The translations under genes were made by a program, and so were the position numbers. The notes under the pieces were generated by a model. It made no database searches and was not told the DNA's origin. It was given only the letters and a program-made list of their open reading frames with translations. A DNA stretch of 64,000 nucleotides from Gremmenia infestans (taxonomy: Eukaryota; Ascomycota; Leotiomycetes; Helotiales; Hamatocanthoscyphaceae), in the NCBI GenBank assembly GCA_032629725.1, contig JAFEVB010000015.1, positions 2,046,001-2,110,000 on the forward strand. The letters run 5' to 3'. Every line of letters begins with the position of its first letter. The stretch's first letter is position 1. This document shows positions 1 to 11,403 of the stretch, in pieces.

Positions 1-191
1 CTGTAAGCGAAGGTGCGGATGTCAGGGGCTATATGGCGTGGAGTCTGATGGATAATTTTGAGTGGGCTGAGGGGTATGAGACAAGGTTTGGGGTTACGTT
101 TGTTGATTATGAGGGGGGGCAAAAGAGGTACCCGAAGAAGAGCGCGAAGGCTATTGGGCCGCTTTTTGAAAGTTTGATCAAGACGGAATGA
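1..191 (+). CDS. Glycoside hydrolase family 1 beta-glucosidase, C-terminal end (5' part outside window)
   Basis: The open frame from base 3 to the TGA at 189-191 encodes the last 62 residues of a GH1 enzyme, which hydrolyses terminal beta-glucosides. The family's C-terminal signature is visible: GYMAWSLMDNFEWAEGY (aglycone-site Trp and the Glu-Trp pair of the glucose-binding pocket) followed by RFGVTFVDYE and a KRYPKKSA motif. The nucleophile and acid/base glutamates lie upstream of the window. No secretion signal can be judged because the N-terminus is missing. GH1 is assigned with high confidence; the exact substrate (cellobiose or another glucoside) is not determinable. Confidence 0.9.
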   Translation, partial: VSEGADVRGYMAWSLMDNFEWAEGYETRFGVTFVDYEGGQKRYPKKSAKAIGPLFESLIKTE

Positions 192-480
192 GGCTATGAA
201 GGATTGAGTGTGTGAAATGATATGGGATGGATTCTAAGCGTAGCTCTGAACGTTGATAGGGAGGTTTTGGTATGGGGCGGTAACCAGATTGGGAATATTT
301 TCATTATCAAAAAAGCTTGTTCTGAAGACATTTCATTGGGTATCGTGTGCTTTCCAGCATATATCTAGTCTTTACAGAGTGACAATTGACTCCCGTCATG
401 TACCTGAAGCTCTTGGAAACGCCATAAGCATCCCATGGTATCGACGAGTAACTCCTGTAAATACCACCCAGTACTTCCGC

Positions 481-2811
481 TCAACCATTGTAATCCAAAA
501 CATATTGCCTTGCGGGCGCCGCCGTGACTTGTTCAAACACCTCAAATTCTTCCCCGCCACCATTGGCGCTGTTGATATTCTTCTTCCCCTTATCCTTCCC
601 TGTCCGCCTCCGAATTTTGGGTGCTGCACTAGCCTCCCTACTCTTCGATCGCGCAGGCTCATTCTCCTTATCCGCACCAGCAGCTAGCGCTCCTCTCGAA
701 CCAGAAGGCTCATCGCCGTCGCTCTCGCCACCAGAAGCCAGAACTCTGCGCGCAGCTGCCGATCTGTTGGCTACAGTGTCGGCTTTCTGCTTCTCTCGTT
801 CTCGGTCTGTCATGGGACGTGAAGGTCCAGCACTGTTGGCTGCGATCGTTGCTTTCTTCTGTCTTTGAATGCCGGTTTGTTCGGCTTCATATGCAGCATC
901 CTCTGCGGCGTGCTCCGCGTCGATCTTTGCACCCTCTGCTTTGATAGCCTCCACATCCTCAAGCTTCCTACCAGCGTATCTCTCCCAATCTTCAAGATTG
1001 ATAGGGGTCTTCTCTCCTGTTAATGCTTTGTTGATCCTATCTGCATTATTCCGCTCCTCCTTGTTGAATTTCAACTTTATCATACGTCTGGTGCGGGGCT
1101 TTAGCATGTTTGCAATCATCCTGAAGTCCGTGCCAAATTGTCGGAGACCGTCGTAAAATAACTCCGTTGCTGCGTAATCCCACGATATAGCTTTGGCTCG
1201 TTTCATGTAGGTTCCAGAGGTCGTTAATTTCGAAAATTCATCTTCGTCAATTTCCTGGACATCTCCTGTAGCGACCCTTCCATTCTCATGCCGATCAACC
1301 ATGGCCGTTCTGTCATCCACTACTAACTGACCATCCACGACACGCATCTGAATACCAGCGGAACTGGCAACAGGCTCTACTTCCTGTCTGGCTGTGCGTG
1401 ACGAGCCGAACACGGGTCCATCATCATCCGCGCATTGTGGGACTTCGCCGTTCAAAATAGCTGTCATTTCCTTGATCTTCTCCTCCTTATCCTTGATCTT
1501 CTTGTCGACAATCCTTTGCTTGATCTGATCATGCCTACTGAACTTCTTTCCAGTCTTTACATCCTTGCAGAGATCTCCCATGGTCATGAGTCCCTGATCA
1601 ATAATCTCATCCTCAGCACCTTCAGGTGTCACGGCACGCTGTCTTCTCTTCTTCTCTCCATCCTTCTTCTTCCGAGCTCTCTTAGCGCCGGCAGTTCGTC
1701 TTGGTCGGTTGATTTGCATGTCGACAGTAGCTCTGGCATCATCGCCTGCCTCTGCTGCCTGCACTTTCTTGCGCCTGATGATTGTCTTCTTCTTGCCCTT
1801 CTCGGTTCCAGATGCAGGTTCTTCTACTGCTGCAGCTGCAGATCCATCAGGATTCAAACCTGCCATAGGCACAATCTGCGACACCTGGGCGGCTTGTCCA
1901 GTTTTAGCTCCAGAGTCTGTATCTCCTGCTGCACCAAGACCAGGAAGCTCTCCACCAGCAGCACCCATGCCTGGGCCGGCCGTGGACATGGCTTGCGCGC
2001 CATCAGGGCTTGGGTATCTAAATTGAGGCGGTTCAGGGTCGTTCTCGGGGGAGGTGGAACGCGATGGTATTGTGTCTGAGATATCGGGTTGCAGGTCATT
2101 CTCAACAGCTTCAACCTGGGAGGAAGGCGCTGAAATGGTAGGCGCTGGTGTGGAAAGTGGTAGGTGATTCTCGACAGCTTCAATTTGGGAGGAAGGCGCT
2201 GAGATGGTAGGCGCTGGTAAGGGAGATTGTGGTCGCGAGGCAGCATAAGCATTTGGATCGTCTTGATTGGTGAGTTGGGGATCGATTAGGGCATCTGGAG
2301 TTGCGCGGATCGTTTGAGAGTGAGGATCGTTGTAGTTAGTAGGGACAGATGTGGTTGTTTCGACTGAGGGTGGAGCGGCGTGGATGGGTTGTGACTGTGA
2401 ATCGTTGTAGTTCGTAGAGGCAGATGTGGTTGTTTCGACTAAAGGTGGAGTAGCAGGTCTTCTCTTGGGAACTGGCTCGGGGACCTCTTCGTCTCTCGTC
2501 TTTCGCTTCAAATTTGACTTGCTTGATTCGGGGCTCAGGTCTTGTGGAGTAGTATCATCAATTTGGCGGGGTAGATGACTCGATTCTGTTTGTGGAGGGG
2601 GTTCAACGCTGGGAATAGCATCTTGTTCGGTATTTGGTAGCGAGAATTCTTCCTCGATAGTTGAGGGTGTGGCTTTTTCCGCTGGTTCTTCTAGAGCTGG
2701 AGTTTTCGATTGCGGTTCGACGCTGGGCCGGGCAGATGAGGGGTTTGAGGCGGGAGTTGGTCTGCGACCCTTGAATTTCGGCGCAAACGCCTTGCTTCTA
2801 TTCTTCAACAT
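481..2811 (-). CDS. BDP1: Transcription factor TFIIIB component B'' (BDP1-like), Myb/SANT domain
   Basis: This is a single-exon 776-residue protein. BDP1 joins TBP and BRF1 in TFIIIB, which recruits RNA polymerase III to tRNA and 5S promoters. The key evidence is a SANT domain at about residues 540-590 (SWDYAATELFYDGLRQFG, then FRMIANMLKPRTRRMIKLKF), the form specific to B''. The MLKNRSKAFAPKFKGRRP start resembles fungal BDP1 N-termini. The first 300 residues are low-complexity and rich in Pro, Ser and Glu, and contain two imperfect internal duplications. A basic Lys/Arg region (near residues 340-400) precedes the SANT domain and a basic tail follows it. The gene diverges from BRE1 across 433 bp. 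The start is the only ATG that keeps the conserved basic N-terminus. Confidence 0.9.
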   Translation of the reverse strand: MLKNRSKAFAPKFKGRRPTPASNPSSARPSVEPQSKTPALEEPAEKATPSTIEEEFSLPNTEQDAIPSVEPPPQTESSHLPRQIDDTTPQDLSPESSKSNLKRKTRDEEVPEPVPKRRPATPPLVETTTSASTNYNDSQSQPIHAAPPSVETTTSVPTNYNDPHSQTIRATPDALIDPQLTNQDDPNAYAASRPQSPLPAPTISAPSSQIEAVENHLPLSTPAPTISAPSSQVEAVENDLQPDISDTIPSRSTSPENDPEPPQFRYPSPDGAQAMSTAGPGMGAAGGELPGLGAAGDTDSGAKTGQAAQVSQIVPMAGLNPDGSAAAAVEEPASGTEKGKKKTIIRRKKVQAAEAGDDARATVDMQINRPRRTAGAKRARKKKDGEKKRRQRAVTPEGAEDEIIDQGLMTMGDLCKDVKTGKKFSRHDQIKQRIVDKKIKDKEEKIKEMTAILNGEVPQCADDDGPVFGSSRTARQEVEPVASSAGIQMRVVDGQLVVDDRTAMVDRHENGRVATGDVQEIDEDEFSKLTTSGTYMKRAKAISWDYAATELFYDGLRQFGTDFRMIANMLKPRTRRMIKLKFNKEERNNADRINKALTGEKTPINLEDWERYAGRKLEDVEAIKAEGAKIDAEHAAEDAAYEAEQTGIQRQKKATIAANSAGPSRPMTDREREKQKADTVANRSAAARRVLASGGESDGDEPSGSRGALAAGADKENEPARSKSREASAAPKIRRRTGKDKGKKNINSANGGGEEFEVFEQVTAAPARQYVLDYNG

Positions 2812-3244
2812 GATGAGATTGTGTGCAAATTCTTGATGGATCTATCGTATTGCATGTCGCGAACGTCGGGTTGTGCGTGGCGGAAGTAAATGTGGTTGGA
2901 AGAGAAGAAAGAATTGATTCAAAAAAAGATGGAGGCTCAAGAGTAAAACAGTAGCAAGGAGGGGGACTACATGTGCATGTACCCCTGTCTTATCGCGACT
3001 ATTCCTATTATAGCCTAATGCGTTGTAGCACGTGCCTACGCTAACGACCACCCAAAAATCTTACAACATCCTCCTTGAATTCAAGAGGATCTCCTCCCAA
3101 GAACAACCTCGCCACCATTCCACCACAACCAGTAACCAGCGCGTCTTCACCTCTGCAAGACTCGCTCATGTGTCAAAGCATCTCCTCAACCTGATGCCCT
3201 CTCCAGTCACTGTCTACTCCTCTCAACCTTCCTTCAATGTCAAG
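2812..3244. promoter_or_regulatory. Divergent intergenic region between BDP1 and BRE1
   Basis: These 433 bp separate the start codons of two divergently transcribed nuclear genes and must hold both 5' UTRs and promoters. A pyrimidine/CA-rich stretch at about 3080-3240 precedes the BRE1 start, as is common in fungal leaders. No recognisable TATA box or operator stands out. Confidence 0.6.
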
Positions 3245-5805
3245 ATGGAGGATAGGAAGAGAGCAGCCGGCGATGATCTTGCGCCGCCTACCAAGAGGCA
3301 GGCCGTAAATGGCAGCAAAGCCTCCGCAGATGCTGATATGCCATGGGCAAGCGATCTTGAGGTATGTACAACTTTTCGATTTAGATATCGAGCGCGATGT
3401 GGCAACACGAGGCCACCCCTTTCCATCGTCAAAACTTCATATATCTATGAGATCTCATAGGTCTCTTCCCAATTCATGTACTACTGGTATGATCTATCGG
3501 GCTACTGCTAATGCGCAGCTTGTTGTCATAAGCTTGCTCACCGCAGACCATATCACCAGTATCGTACAAGATCTCGTACACATACCCCCCTCATCCATTC
3601 TTCATAATCGCGATGGTCATCTTGGGAGCACAATGCTGACACATGTCACGTTCTAGAAATACCAGAAAGATGCTATCTATCGTCAGATGCTTGAGTACAA
3701 ACGAGAGAAGGCTACTCTCGAATCACAATTGCGAGATATCCAGAAGAGATCACTAGACCATGACGATCACTTGAGGGTAATCGATGCATGGTGGACGCAG
3801 GTAATCTATTGCCATATGATGAGTTTTTGACGTTGTCTGACATGCTACCAGTTACTTGACGAAGTGAAACTCCTGGTTGAAGATCAGATACCTTCGGCAG
3901 ACGATATTGAGGGTTAGTTGAGATATCCGAATCCAACACACATCGCTGACCATGCCTAGGATCCTTCCCCACTCAGTTACAATTCAAAGGCAGCGAAGAC
4001 TTCTCAAATCACCTAGCGTCCAAAGCAAAAGACATCAAATCAAAAATCCAGGCCATCTTCACCAACCTAACCTCCGCCCGTGGAAAACCAGCGTCTGACA
4101 TAAAGGAATTTCAATCAAAACTCAACAAGCTCCTAGCTGCTCAAAAAGAATATGTGGTCAAAGTTGACCGATTACGTACAGAGAAAGCAGAACTGGGCGA
4201 ACGATTAGAAACAGCATCTTTACGATACATCAAGGCCGAAAAGAAATTGGATCGAGCCAAGAGTACTGCGGTTGCTAAATTGGAACAACAAGCCATTGCT
4301 GGGACCGGAAATTCTGCAGGCAGCGGCATTGGAGGCGTTGATACTAACGCTGACACTGAAATGACCAATGGTGTGTCGGAGGACAGCAAAGCATCGCAAA
4401 CTGCTTACGAGGAGGCTTCCGCCGTTGTTGCCAAGCAGAAGGAACAGTTGGAAACTATCGCTGCCGAAAATAAGTTGTTGACAGAGCAGCTGACCGCGGC
4501 GACCACCCGATTTTCCAATCTCAACGAGGATGATTATGCACGAACTGAACTGTTCAAGCAGTTCAGAGTTCAGCATGAAGATGTCATCCGACGTATCAAC
4601 CACCTGGAGGCGACCAATATACAACTGCGGGAGGAAGCGGAAAGATTTCAGGCGGAGCGCACGGCCTATCGTGTGGAAGTTGAGAATGAACAGGAAGTTA
4701 TAACCAGCGAATTGGAGAGCCAGATACAAAGAGTGGAAGCGGACTTGACTCGAATCCGGTCTGCCAGAGACGAATTACTTGCCGACTTGAGCATGCGGAA
4801 GGCGAGCCAAGACCACGATCTTACCTCAAGCAACCACTTGAGGGAGCTTATCACCGGAAAGGATGACCGTATCGCATCATTGGAACTAGAAGTCGAACGC
4901 TTGCGAGCTAGAACTGATGAGGGGGCGTCTACCCCAAGGCCGGAAATCGATTCCTTGAATTTGGAGCAACTGCGACTAAAGTACGAGGCTCTTGCGAGGG
5001 AGTTCGACTCAGTCAACAAGGAACTGCCAATTCTTCAATCTGCATACAAGCGTGTACAGGCACTTTCTACCAAGAAGGTCATGGACTTTACTTCATTGGA
5101 GGAGCGAGTTCAAATACTTCAGGCTGAGAAGTCAAAGGCAGACCAGAAGTATTTTGCCGCCAGAAAGGATATGGACACTCGAATTCTGGAGGTTAGATCA
5201 CTGCGAAGTCAAAATGCGAAGAGTTCCGATATCATCGCACAATTGAAGGATGTTGAGACCTCGAACCGCACCCTACTCAGCAATATCGAAAAGCAATTAA
5301 GCGACACGAGACAGTCTAATACCACAATTGCAACGGAGAACAAGAAAATGGAAGCGACTAGCCGGGAAGCTACGAGCAAAGTTGAGTCTTTGAAGAACCA
5401 GGTTACGGAACTTACGACTTTGTTGAAAACGAAAGACTCCAACAACTCCGCCACGAAGCAACGAATTCATGCCATCGAGACTGAGTTGGAGCAACTCAGG
5501 GTCAAGTACGAACATGCGCAGAAGGATAGAGATTCTTGGAAGATCAAAAGTTTAAGCAACCAATCGGGCGAAGAGGAGATGCTCAGAGTATGTTATCCGT
5601 TGTTGTTCGTGACCTCGCTAACCCTTTATAGACTCTTGCTCTATGCACCATCTGCCGAAAGGACTTCAAGAACACTGCTCTGAAGACCTGCGGGCACGTG
5701 TTCTGCAACAATTGCGTCGATGACCGTATCTCGAATCGCATGCGGAAGTGCCCTAACTGTGCAAAGGCGTTTGATAAAATGGATGTAATGACCGTGCACA
5801 TGTGA
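3245..5805 (+). CDS. BRE1: E3 ubiquitin-protein ligase BRE1 (histone H2B monoubiquitination)
   Basis: Five exons (3245-3361, 3657-3800, 3852-3912, 3960-5587, 5632-5805) join in phase to 707 residues, the usual length for fungal Bre1. With Rad6, Bre1 monoubiquitinates histone H2B at transcribed chromatin. The start MEDRKRAAGDDLAPPTKRQA is a typical Bre1 N-terminus with a basic nuclear-localisation-like cluster. Exon 2 reads KYQKDAIYRQMLEYKREKA, the conserved Rad6-binding region. Exon 4 is almost all heptad coiled coil. The last exon carries a C3HC4 RING at about residues 655-694 (CTICRKDF, CGHVFCNNC, RKCPNCAKAF). Intron 1 (295 bp) is unusually long for this window; the other introns are 44-51 bp. 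The protein ends in the conserved short VMTVHM tail. Confidence 0.95.
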
Positions 5806-6122
5806 TTTTTGCACCGGAGCGTTACAATTCGAATACTTGATTTATTTATCACCTTCTTCAGGGCGTTCAGCGAGACCTTTTATTGATGGTCGTGTAGGAT
5901 TGCATAAGAATGGGTAGGGGTGGCTTTTCTGCGTAATTCAGGCTCAAGGATGAGATTCTTTCCTCTTTGTACATCAAGATTTCATTTTTACGTCACAGCA
6001 GGCACGGTGACGTATATTACACTCTCCTTCCATTTGGAATGCCCAAGATGTTGGGTAGAGCAGTGTTTGTAGAGCTAAAATATACCACCACCAGAACAAT
6101 CTTTCATGCTCCGAGTTTCCCA
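5806..6122. other. Convergent 3' intergenic spacer between BRE1 and the SARAF-like gene
   Basis: These 317 bp lie between two stop codons facing each other. It is T-rich and should hold both 3' UTRs and polyadenylation sites. Nothing else is seen in it. Confidence 0.5.
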
Positions 6123-7163
6123 TTATCTCCGTGATGTTGATCCAAACCCTGTACTTTCATGTCTAGTAGATGAGCTGGAACTCGATCCGCTCCGTGAAGG
6201 ACCAGCACCTCCCCAACCACTTCCTCCGCCGCTATTTCTCCCACCTCCACCACCGAACCATCCACCTCCTCCCTGCTGCACATCCGGTTGTCTCTGATTC
6301 CCCGCTCTACCAGCCATATACCCAGCCGCGGCCCCAGCTGCCGATCCGCTCCAAAACCCAGGCCTCCAGCCCTGCTGCTGTTCCGTAGCCCCATACCGCT
6401 TCCCCGGATATGGGGGAGGGGGGTCATACGGATCATCTCCCCCACCACCTCCCCATCCTCCACCTCCACCCCTTCTCGGCGCCCTCCCCGCCCCAGGCGC
6501 AGGCGCGTCCCTAACCCCCGCATAAAGAGCCCAGCAAATCCATACCAACACGGCAACAAACAGCACCGTGAAAATGATCCCATCAATCGTCCAACCCTCC
6601 CCTTCCCCTCCTTTCCCTTTCCCTCCACCACCAAACCAGCCTCCACCACCGTACTTCTCCTCCCCAGCCTCCGTATACAGGAGTCGGTACTCGACGCCGC
6701 ATGATCCTTTTAAGACGTAATCGTCGTCAGGCGAGGAATAGCCCTCGCAGATTACGTCTGTAGAGCCGAGTTTGAAGTCCGCGGGCAGAGAGGCGCTACA
6801 GGACCATTGGATGTCTTCGGTGTTGTAGTCTGCGCCAGCGTTTGTGCAGCGCATTATGTCTATATGGTGGTGTGCGCAGGCTGGGCCTTTGCAGGTGAGT
6901 CTTTTGTTCACATTTTGCGTTAGTATTGTTTTGGAGATGGTGGTTTTTGAGGTGGGAAGTTTGGGGGGAAGAGGGGGGTTTTACTGGGGAATAGCAGAGA
7001 CGCGTCGATGTGATGTTTTTGCATTTTCGCGTAGAGTGAGAGTTTTGACGTTTGAGAGGAGGATTGCATTTTTCGGGACTTTCTTGGGAGCGGCGGCTGA
7101 GATGGGGGAGGGGGTTAGGAGGAGCGCGAGGAGTGTGGGGTAGAGGAAGGTGAGGAGATGCAT
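6123..7163 (-). CDS. SARAF-like store-operated calcium entry-associated regulatory factor
   Basis: Two exons (7163-6985 and 6900-6123, intron 84 bp) join in phase to 318 residues. SARAF is an ER membrane protein that restrains store-operated Ca2+ entry in animals; fungi carry homologues of the same family (formerly DUF1183). An N-terminal signal peptide (about residues 1-24, MHLLTFLYPTLLALLL) is followed by the family hallmarks LLSNVKTLTL, DIQWSCSASLPADFKLG, VICEGYSSPDDDYVLKGS and CGVEYRL. Paired cysteines in the luminal part are conserved. One transmembrane helix (GIIFTVLFVAVLVWICWALY) precedes a Gly/Pro/Ser-rich cytosolic tail. The C-terminal tail is strongly biased to Gly and Ser. The gene diverges from PBN1, also an ER membrane protein. 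Confidence 0.9.
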
Positions 7164-7466
7164 TTTGGTGGAGGTGTTGGATTGTTGTCTCGAGATAGGT
7201 ATTTTGATTTTATTCAAGTCATTGATGGAGATTTGAAAACATTCTTGTAGTAATAAGATGTATAGGTAAAGAGGACAGATGGCTTCAAACAGCAGGTTCG
7301 CGATGAATGATGTAGCTCGCCACCGATTGCTTGTTTGTTGCGTTGCCTTCTCAGCCTTGCGCCAACAGGCCTCACCGCCTTTGATTCTGCCAGCCGAGCT
7401 CCTGAGCTTCACCTCGAACTGTATTTACTCCGTCTACTCACTCCCGAACTTTACGAATATCCTAAT
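7164..7466. promoter_or_regulatory. Divergent intergenic region between the SARAF-like gene and PBN1
   Basis: Only 303 bp separate the two divergent start codons, so both genes probably share a promoter. No defined element such as an unfolded-protein-response motif was recognised by eye. Confidence 0.5.
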
Positions 7467-9118
7467 ATGCGCCAACGAATCACTTTCGTCCAACAGCCGC
7501 AGGATTCGGTCGACCCGAAGTCGCTGAAAGTTACGAAAAATGACATTTCTACGACGGGCTTGAAGGCTGCGAGAGAGGACCGCGTGACGTTTGGCTTTGA
7601 GGAGCTTCCGCAGGAGTTGTATAGGGTCTTGAAGGCTACTCATGAGTTGCATATAAGATGGACCAGCGAGAGTTCGTATGAGAGTATTGTGCCATTTGTT
7701 TCGAGGGTGTCGCCCGGTTTGCATGTCTTTTATACGCCGCAGAGAAATAGCAATAACTCGTAGGTTGGACTCCCTCAGAGGGGAAGGCTGTCACTAAGAA
7801 TCGCAGGAGTCTATTATGTCCGGCGTTGAACAAAGTGTTTGGGGAGATAGATTGTATATCACCTGAAGTATATCAATCTTCTTTCAAATGGGAAGGCAAA
7901 TGCTGAAATATTTAGATATCATTTACAACCCTCCCCATCGAACGCTTCTCTCACTCCTCCGCAACCCAATACTACACTCCCCTCCCACACCTCAACACCT
8001 TCATCCACTACCTTATAAACAAACTCTGCACCCCCAACAACGACAATTTAGCATGTCTCCCGCGCGCCGAACTCCTCCAATCAGCCTCCTACCTCGATAT
8101 AGACTTCGACACCATCTCCCACGCCCTCTCAATAACCGCTTTCTGGCCCTCACAAACCTGGGACGCCCTGTCCCTCCCCACCACACCCTCAAACCGCCTC
8201 GAAGTAGGCATCCTATCCATCCAGGCCCCCCAAGCCCCCGAAGAGCTTTCCCTCGGCGGTTTCCTCACCGTAGTAGGTGAAGACGCCTCGCCCTCCCCAA
8301 CCCTCTTCTCGTTCCCCGCGCGCCACCACCCCACGTCCCAGTCCTTCACATCTTCCTTCCTGCTCCCAACAGGTCTACACCCCACACTGCAGTTGCGGAT
8401 AAGCGGGAGCGAGAAACCCGTAGATGGTGCGGCTTGTGCATTACACGCGCATTTGACACTCCCGAAAACCGTGTTTGCAGATAAATACCAATTCGACGAC
8501 GCGCTCTTCCTAGCTTCGAAAAATCTCTCCGCCATGCATTACATTTCCCCGGGTGTTGATCTCGAAGCTCCCGCATACACAGTCCCGCTCTGGGGCTCCT
8601 CCTTACTCCTCGAGCTCTCTCCACCTGCCGAAGAGGACGTGGAATGGACGGCAGAAGTGCCATTGCATTTACGGTATTTAGCGCCGAGCGAAGGAGGCGT
8701 GCAGGAGACGCATATTCCGGCTCCAGTGCTCTTCTGGGCGTGTACGGCGGAGGAGGGGAGTAAGTTTACGGTGAATCCATTCGAGAGGGTGGATTTGGGG
8801 TATGAGGGGCTTTTTGGACCTAGGACTATGTTTTATCATTTAGGTCCTGAATCTGAATCTGAAGCTTCAACTATACCTGCAGGAGGAAAGGATGTGCCTG
8901 CAAGTGGAAGTGGAGGCAGAGGCAAGCTAGTCAACATCGTCCAAATCCCGGTGCTGGATTCCCAGAAGACAGCTTATGTGGAGCTTGGCACGGCAACGGT
9001 TGTACTGGCAGGCTTTGCGTGGGTTTGTTGGCGTTTGTGGCGGGTTTGGAGCGCTGGTGGGTATGGAAGAGAGAGGGCGGCAGTGGTGGTAGGAGGGGGG
9101 GAGAAGAAGACACAGTGA
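7467..9118 (+). CDS. PBN1: GPI mannosyltransferase 1 accessory subunit PBN1 (PIG-X family)
   Basis: Three exons (7467-7759, 7807-7867, 7916-9118) join in phase to 518 residues. PBN1 stabilises the catalytic subunit Gpi14/PIG-M, which adds the first mannose to the GPI anchor in the ER lumen. The N-terminus (MRQRITFVQQP, GLKAAREDRVTFGFEELP) and the block ELHIRWTSESSYESIVPFVS then SPGLHVFYTP are typical of fungal PBN1. The PIG-X domain follows, with HAHLTLPKTVFADKYQF and the block EVPLHLRYLAPSEGG. A C-terminal transmembrane helix (AYVELGTATVVLAGFAWVCW) sits before a short basic tail. The upstream in-frame ATG is avoided because only this ATG matches the family start. Confidence 0.9.
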
Positions 9119-9520
9119 TGGGGATTTTATATAGAGGTGTCTATATAAGTGATTCCATATATAGGTTATTGGTTAAGCACCGAGGCCTTAGATGGAGCTA
9201 GAAGTAGGATATCTATCTCCGAGATGACGGTAATGAATGAGCATATACTTGCATCTTCCACAAATCCCAGCCTGGACTTTCGTGTTCGTCGAAGCGACTT
9301 GATGGAAGACACTCACTCGAAAATAGTGATGATTTGAATAATCTCGTAATGGCATGATCGCGTGAATTCAAGAATTATCTATGCATCTATACCTGGGTAT
9401 CCCTAAGACATGTGGCCCGCCCTCAAGATCTCTCTCTCATTCCCACTGCTTGTATACCGGTACAACCTAGTCCAGGGCAGCGCATCCAAAAGCACAAAAT
9501 CCAATCCAATCCAGCGCACC
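9119..9520. other. Convergent 3' spacer between PBN1 and the sugar permease
   Basis: These 402 bp between facing stop codons have no credible coding frame. It should hold two 3' UTRs. A run of TATATA-rich sequence at 9126-9170 is the only compositional feature. Confidence 0.5.
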
Positions 9521-11403
9521 TTAATATTCCAAACCGCCAAAACTCCCGCTCCGCACAATCATCCTATCCCTCTCCTCCCTATCTCCACCCGCCCCCTCCT
9601 CAAGTACGCCCTCGGCAGGAATCTCAACCTCATCCCTGATCCTACTCGTCAGAAAGGCAGCAACAAGCGTGCTGAGCCCGCCCGCAGCAAGCACAACACT
9701 AATACTTCTATCTCCCGGCAAGCCCCGGGGTTTCTGCAGGAACTTGAAGATAATACTACTCCCGATCGTCGCGATGATCTGTGGGCTCGCTATAGACATG
9801 TTATGGATGCCTAGGATAATGCCCGCCTGGTCTTCTTCGCTCTCTTTAATGCTGTTCCCGCGTGAGCGCCGCAGGGCATCACGTTTCGATACTTCGGCCG
9901 AAATGATGGCGAAGGGGGCCCAGAGCGTGAGCGCCCAGGGAATGCCCACGATGCCGATGATGGCCGTGGCGCCGCCGGTGGAGCGCACGAGGAGGGTGCT
10001 GAACATGCAGGCTGCGAAGACGCAGTGGGAGAGCAGCCAGGCGCGCCGGAGGGTTAGCCAGGGGATGACGAGTTTGTCGAGGATGCGGGACGTGCGTGTT
10101 GAGTATGATTTCTGGGATGCGCGGGAGGAGAGACGGGGCTGGTCGTAGGAGGGCGCTACGATGAAGGGGAGGAGCATGTTGGTTGAGAGGGAGACGATGG
10201 CGTAGATGAGCAGAGCGAACGTTCCTACTCTCGTGGCTTTCGCATATAGGTGGTCGATTTCCACGGGTGTCATGTTTGGATTCGCTTCTAGATATGGTTG
10301 CACGTATATATCTCCTACGTAAGAGCTAGAGTAGAAAAGTTGCGGGAAGAAGCCGATCCAGGCGAAGAACTGCACTTCGCATACTTTGCGCGTCTGAGGT
10401 GGGAGACGTCGGATGGAGTGGAAGACTTGCTTGAAGAAGGCGACGAGGCCGCTTTTGCCTTTTGTTGGGGGTCCCTCAAGGCTGGCGTCTCGCTCGTGGA
10501 CGGTCCCTATGCTGAGGGCGACGGTGCTGCCGAGTGCTATACAGGCTATTACGCTGAGCACTTTAAATTGAGTATTTCCAAAGAACCAGACGTATTTTGG
10601 GAGGTCTAGATATCCGGCTACATATCCAACGATGCTGCCCATACCTGTGATTCGACTTGCCATGGCATTCGCGGTCTCCTGCTGATGACTTGGACAACAG
10701 TCGAGAATAAAGGCTCTAATCCCAGCTTGCACTTCGAAGAATCAGTATCAAATTCAGATGATTGTAAGGAGTGCATACCTGTATTAATAGCAAAATCTAG
10801 CAGGTACACAAATAGAACTGCAACTATAATAATAGTGGTTTTAACGCCGTTGGACTCTCTATCAGTACCGAAGAGTCCTAGAATCCCACCAACAATCTCT
10901 CTTACCCACGCAAGAGCAAGAAGAGATATGATTGTAGCCGCAGCACCAACTGCCATGAACGGTACCCGCTTTCCCCATTTCGACCTGCAATCATCACTCA
11001 ACATGCCAACATAGGGCTGCACCAGTGCTCCTGACAACGGCCCAGCTATCCACACCAAAGCCATCAGCGACTTGCTCATCCCCAAGGACAAAAGATATGG
11101 CGTCCCATTTGATATCTCTACTGCCCAGGCCAGTTGTAGACCTCCAATGCTGATTGTAAGAAGTACCATGTACCACAACCCCTTCGACTCCTGTTCATGG
11201 GAGTATTTATGTTGGTCGTCGTCTAGAGAAGCGGGGTCTTCCATGAGCGGACCTTCTTCTTCTTCGTCGGAGGCGGAGAGGAGGGGCGATTCTTCGTTGA
11301 TGGGTCTAGAGACTCGTTCTGTGGCGGGCGTCTCGAGGGAGGGCTTCGATTGTGGCGATTCCGCGGAGCTCCGTCGTTGAAGGCTTCTGTCATCTTCACT
11401 CAT
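9521..11403 (-). CDS. MFS sucrose/alpha-glucoside transporter (SUT-type, GPH family)
   Basis: Two exons (11403-10779 and 10731-9521, intron 47 bp) join in phase to 611 residues. Proteins of this type import sucrose or maltose with protons across the plasma membrane. Visible features are about twelve hydrophobic segments, LQLAWAVEISNGTPYLLSLG in the first helix (the SUT hallmark), the loop motif DDCRSKWGKRVPF, and NTVQAGIRAFILDCCPSHQQ across the splice junction, followed by ANAMASRITGMGSIVGYVAG. The N-terminal 70 residues are a cytosolic Ser/Glu-rich tail and the mid-loop is basic. The family is secure; whether sucrose is the true substrate cannot be read from sequence. Confidence 0.9.

Noticed and set aside
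1435..2079. 214-codon plus-strand frame
   Set aside because: Antisense shadow of the BDP1 coding region; composition is the complement of its Ser/Lys-rich frame.
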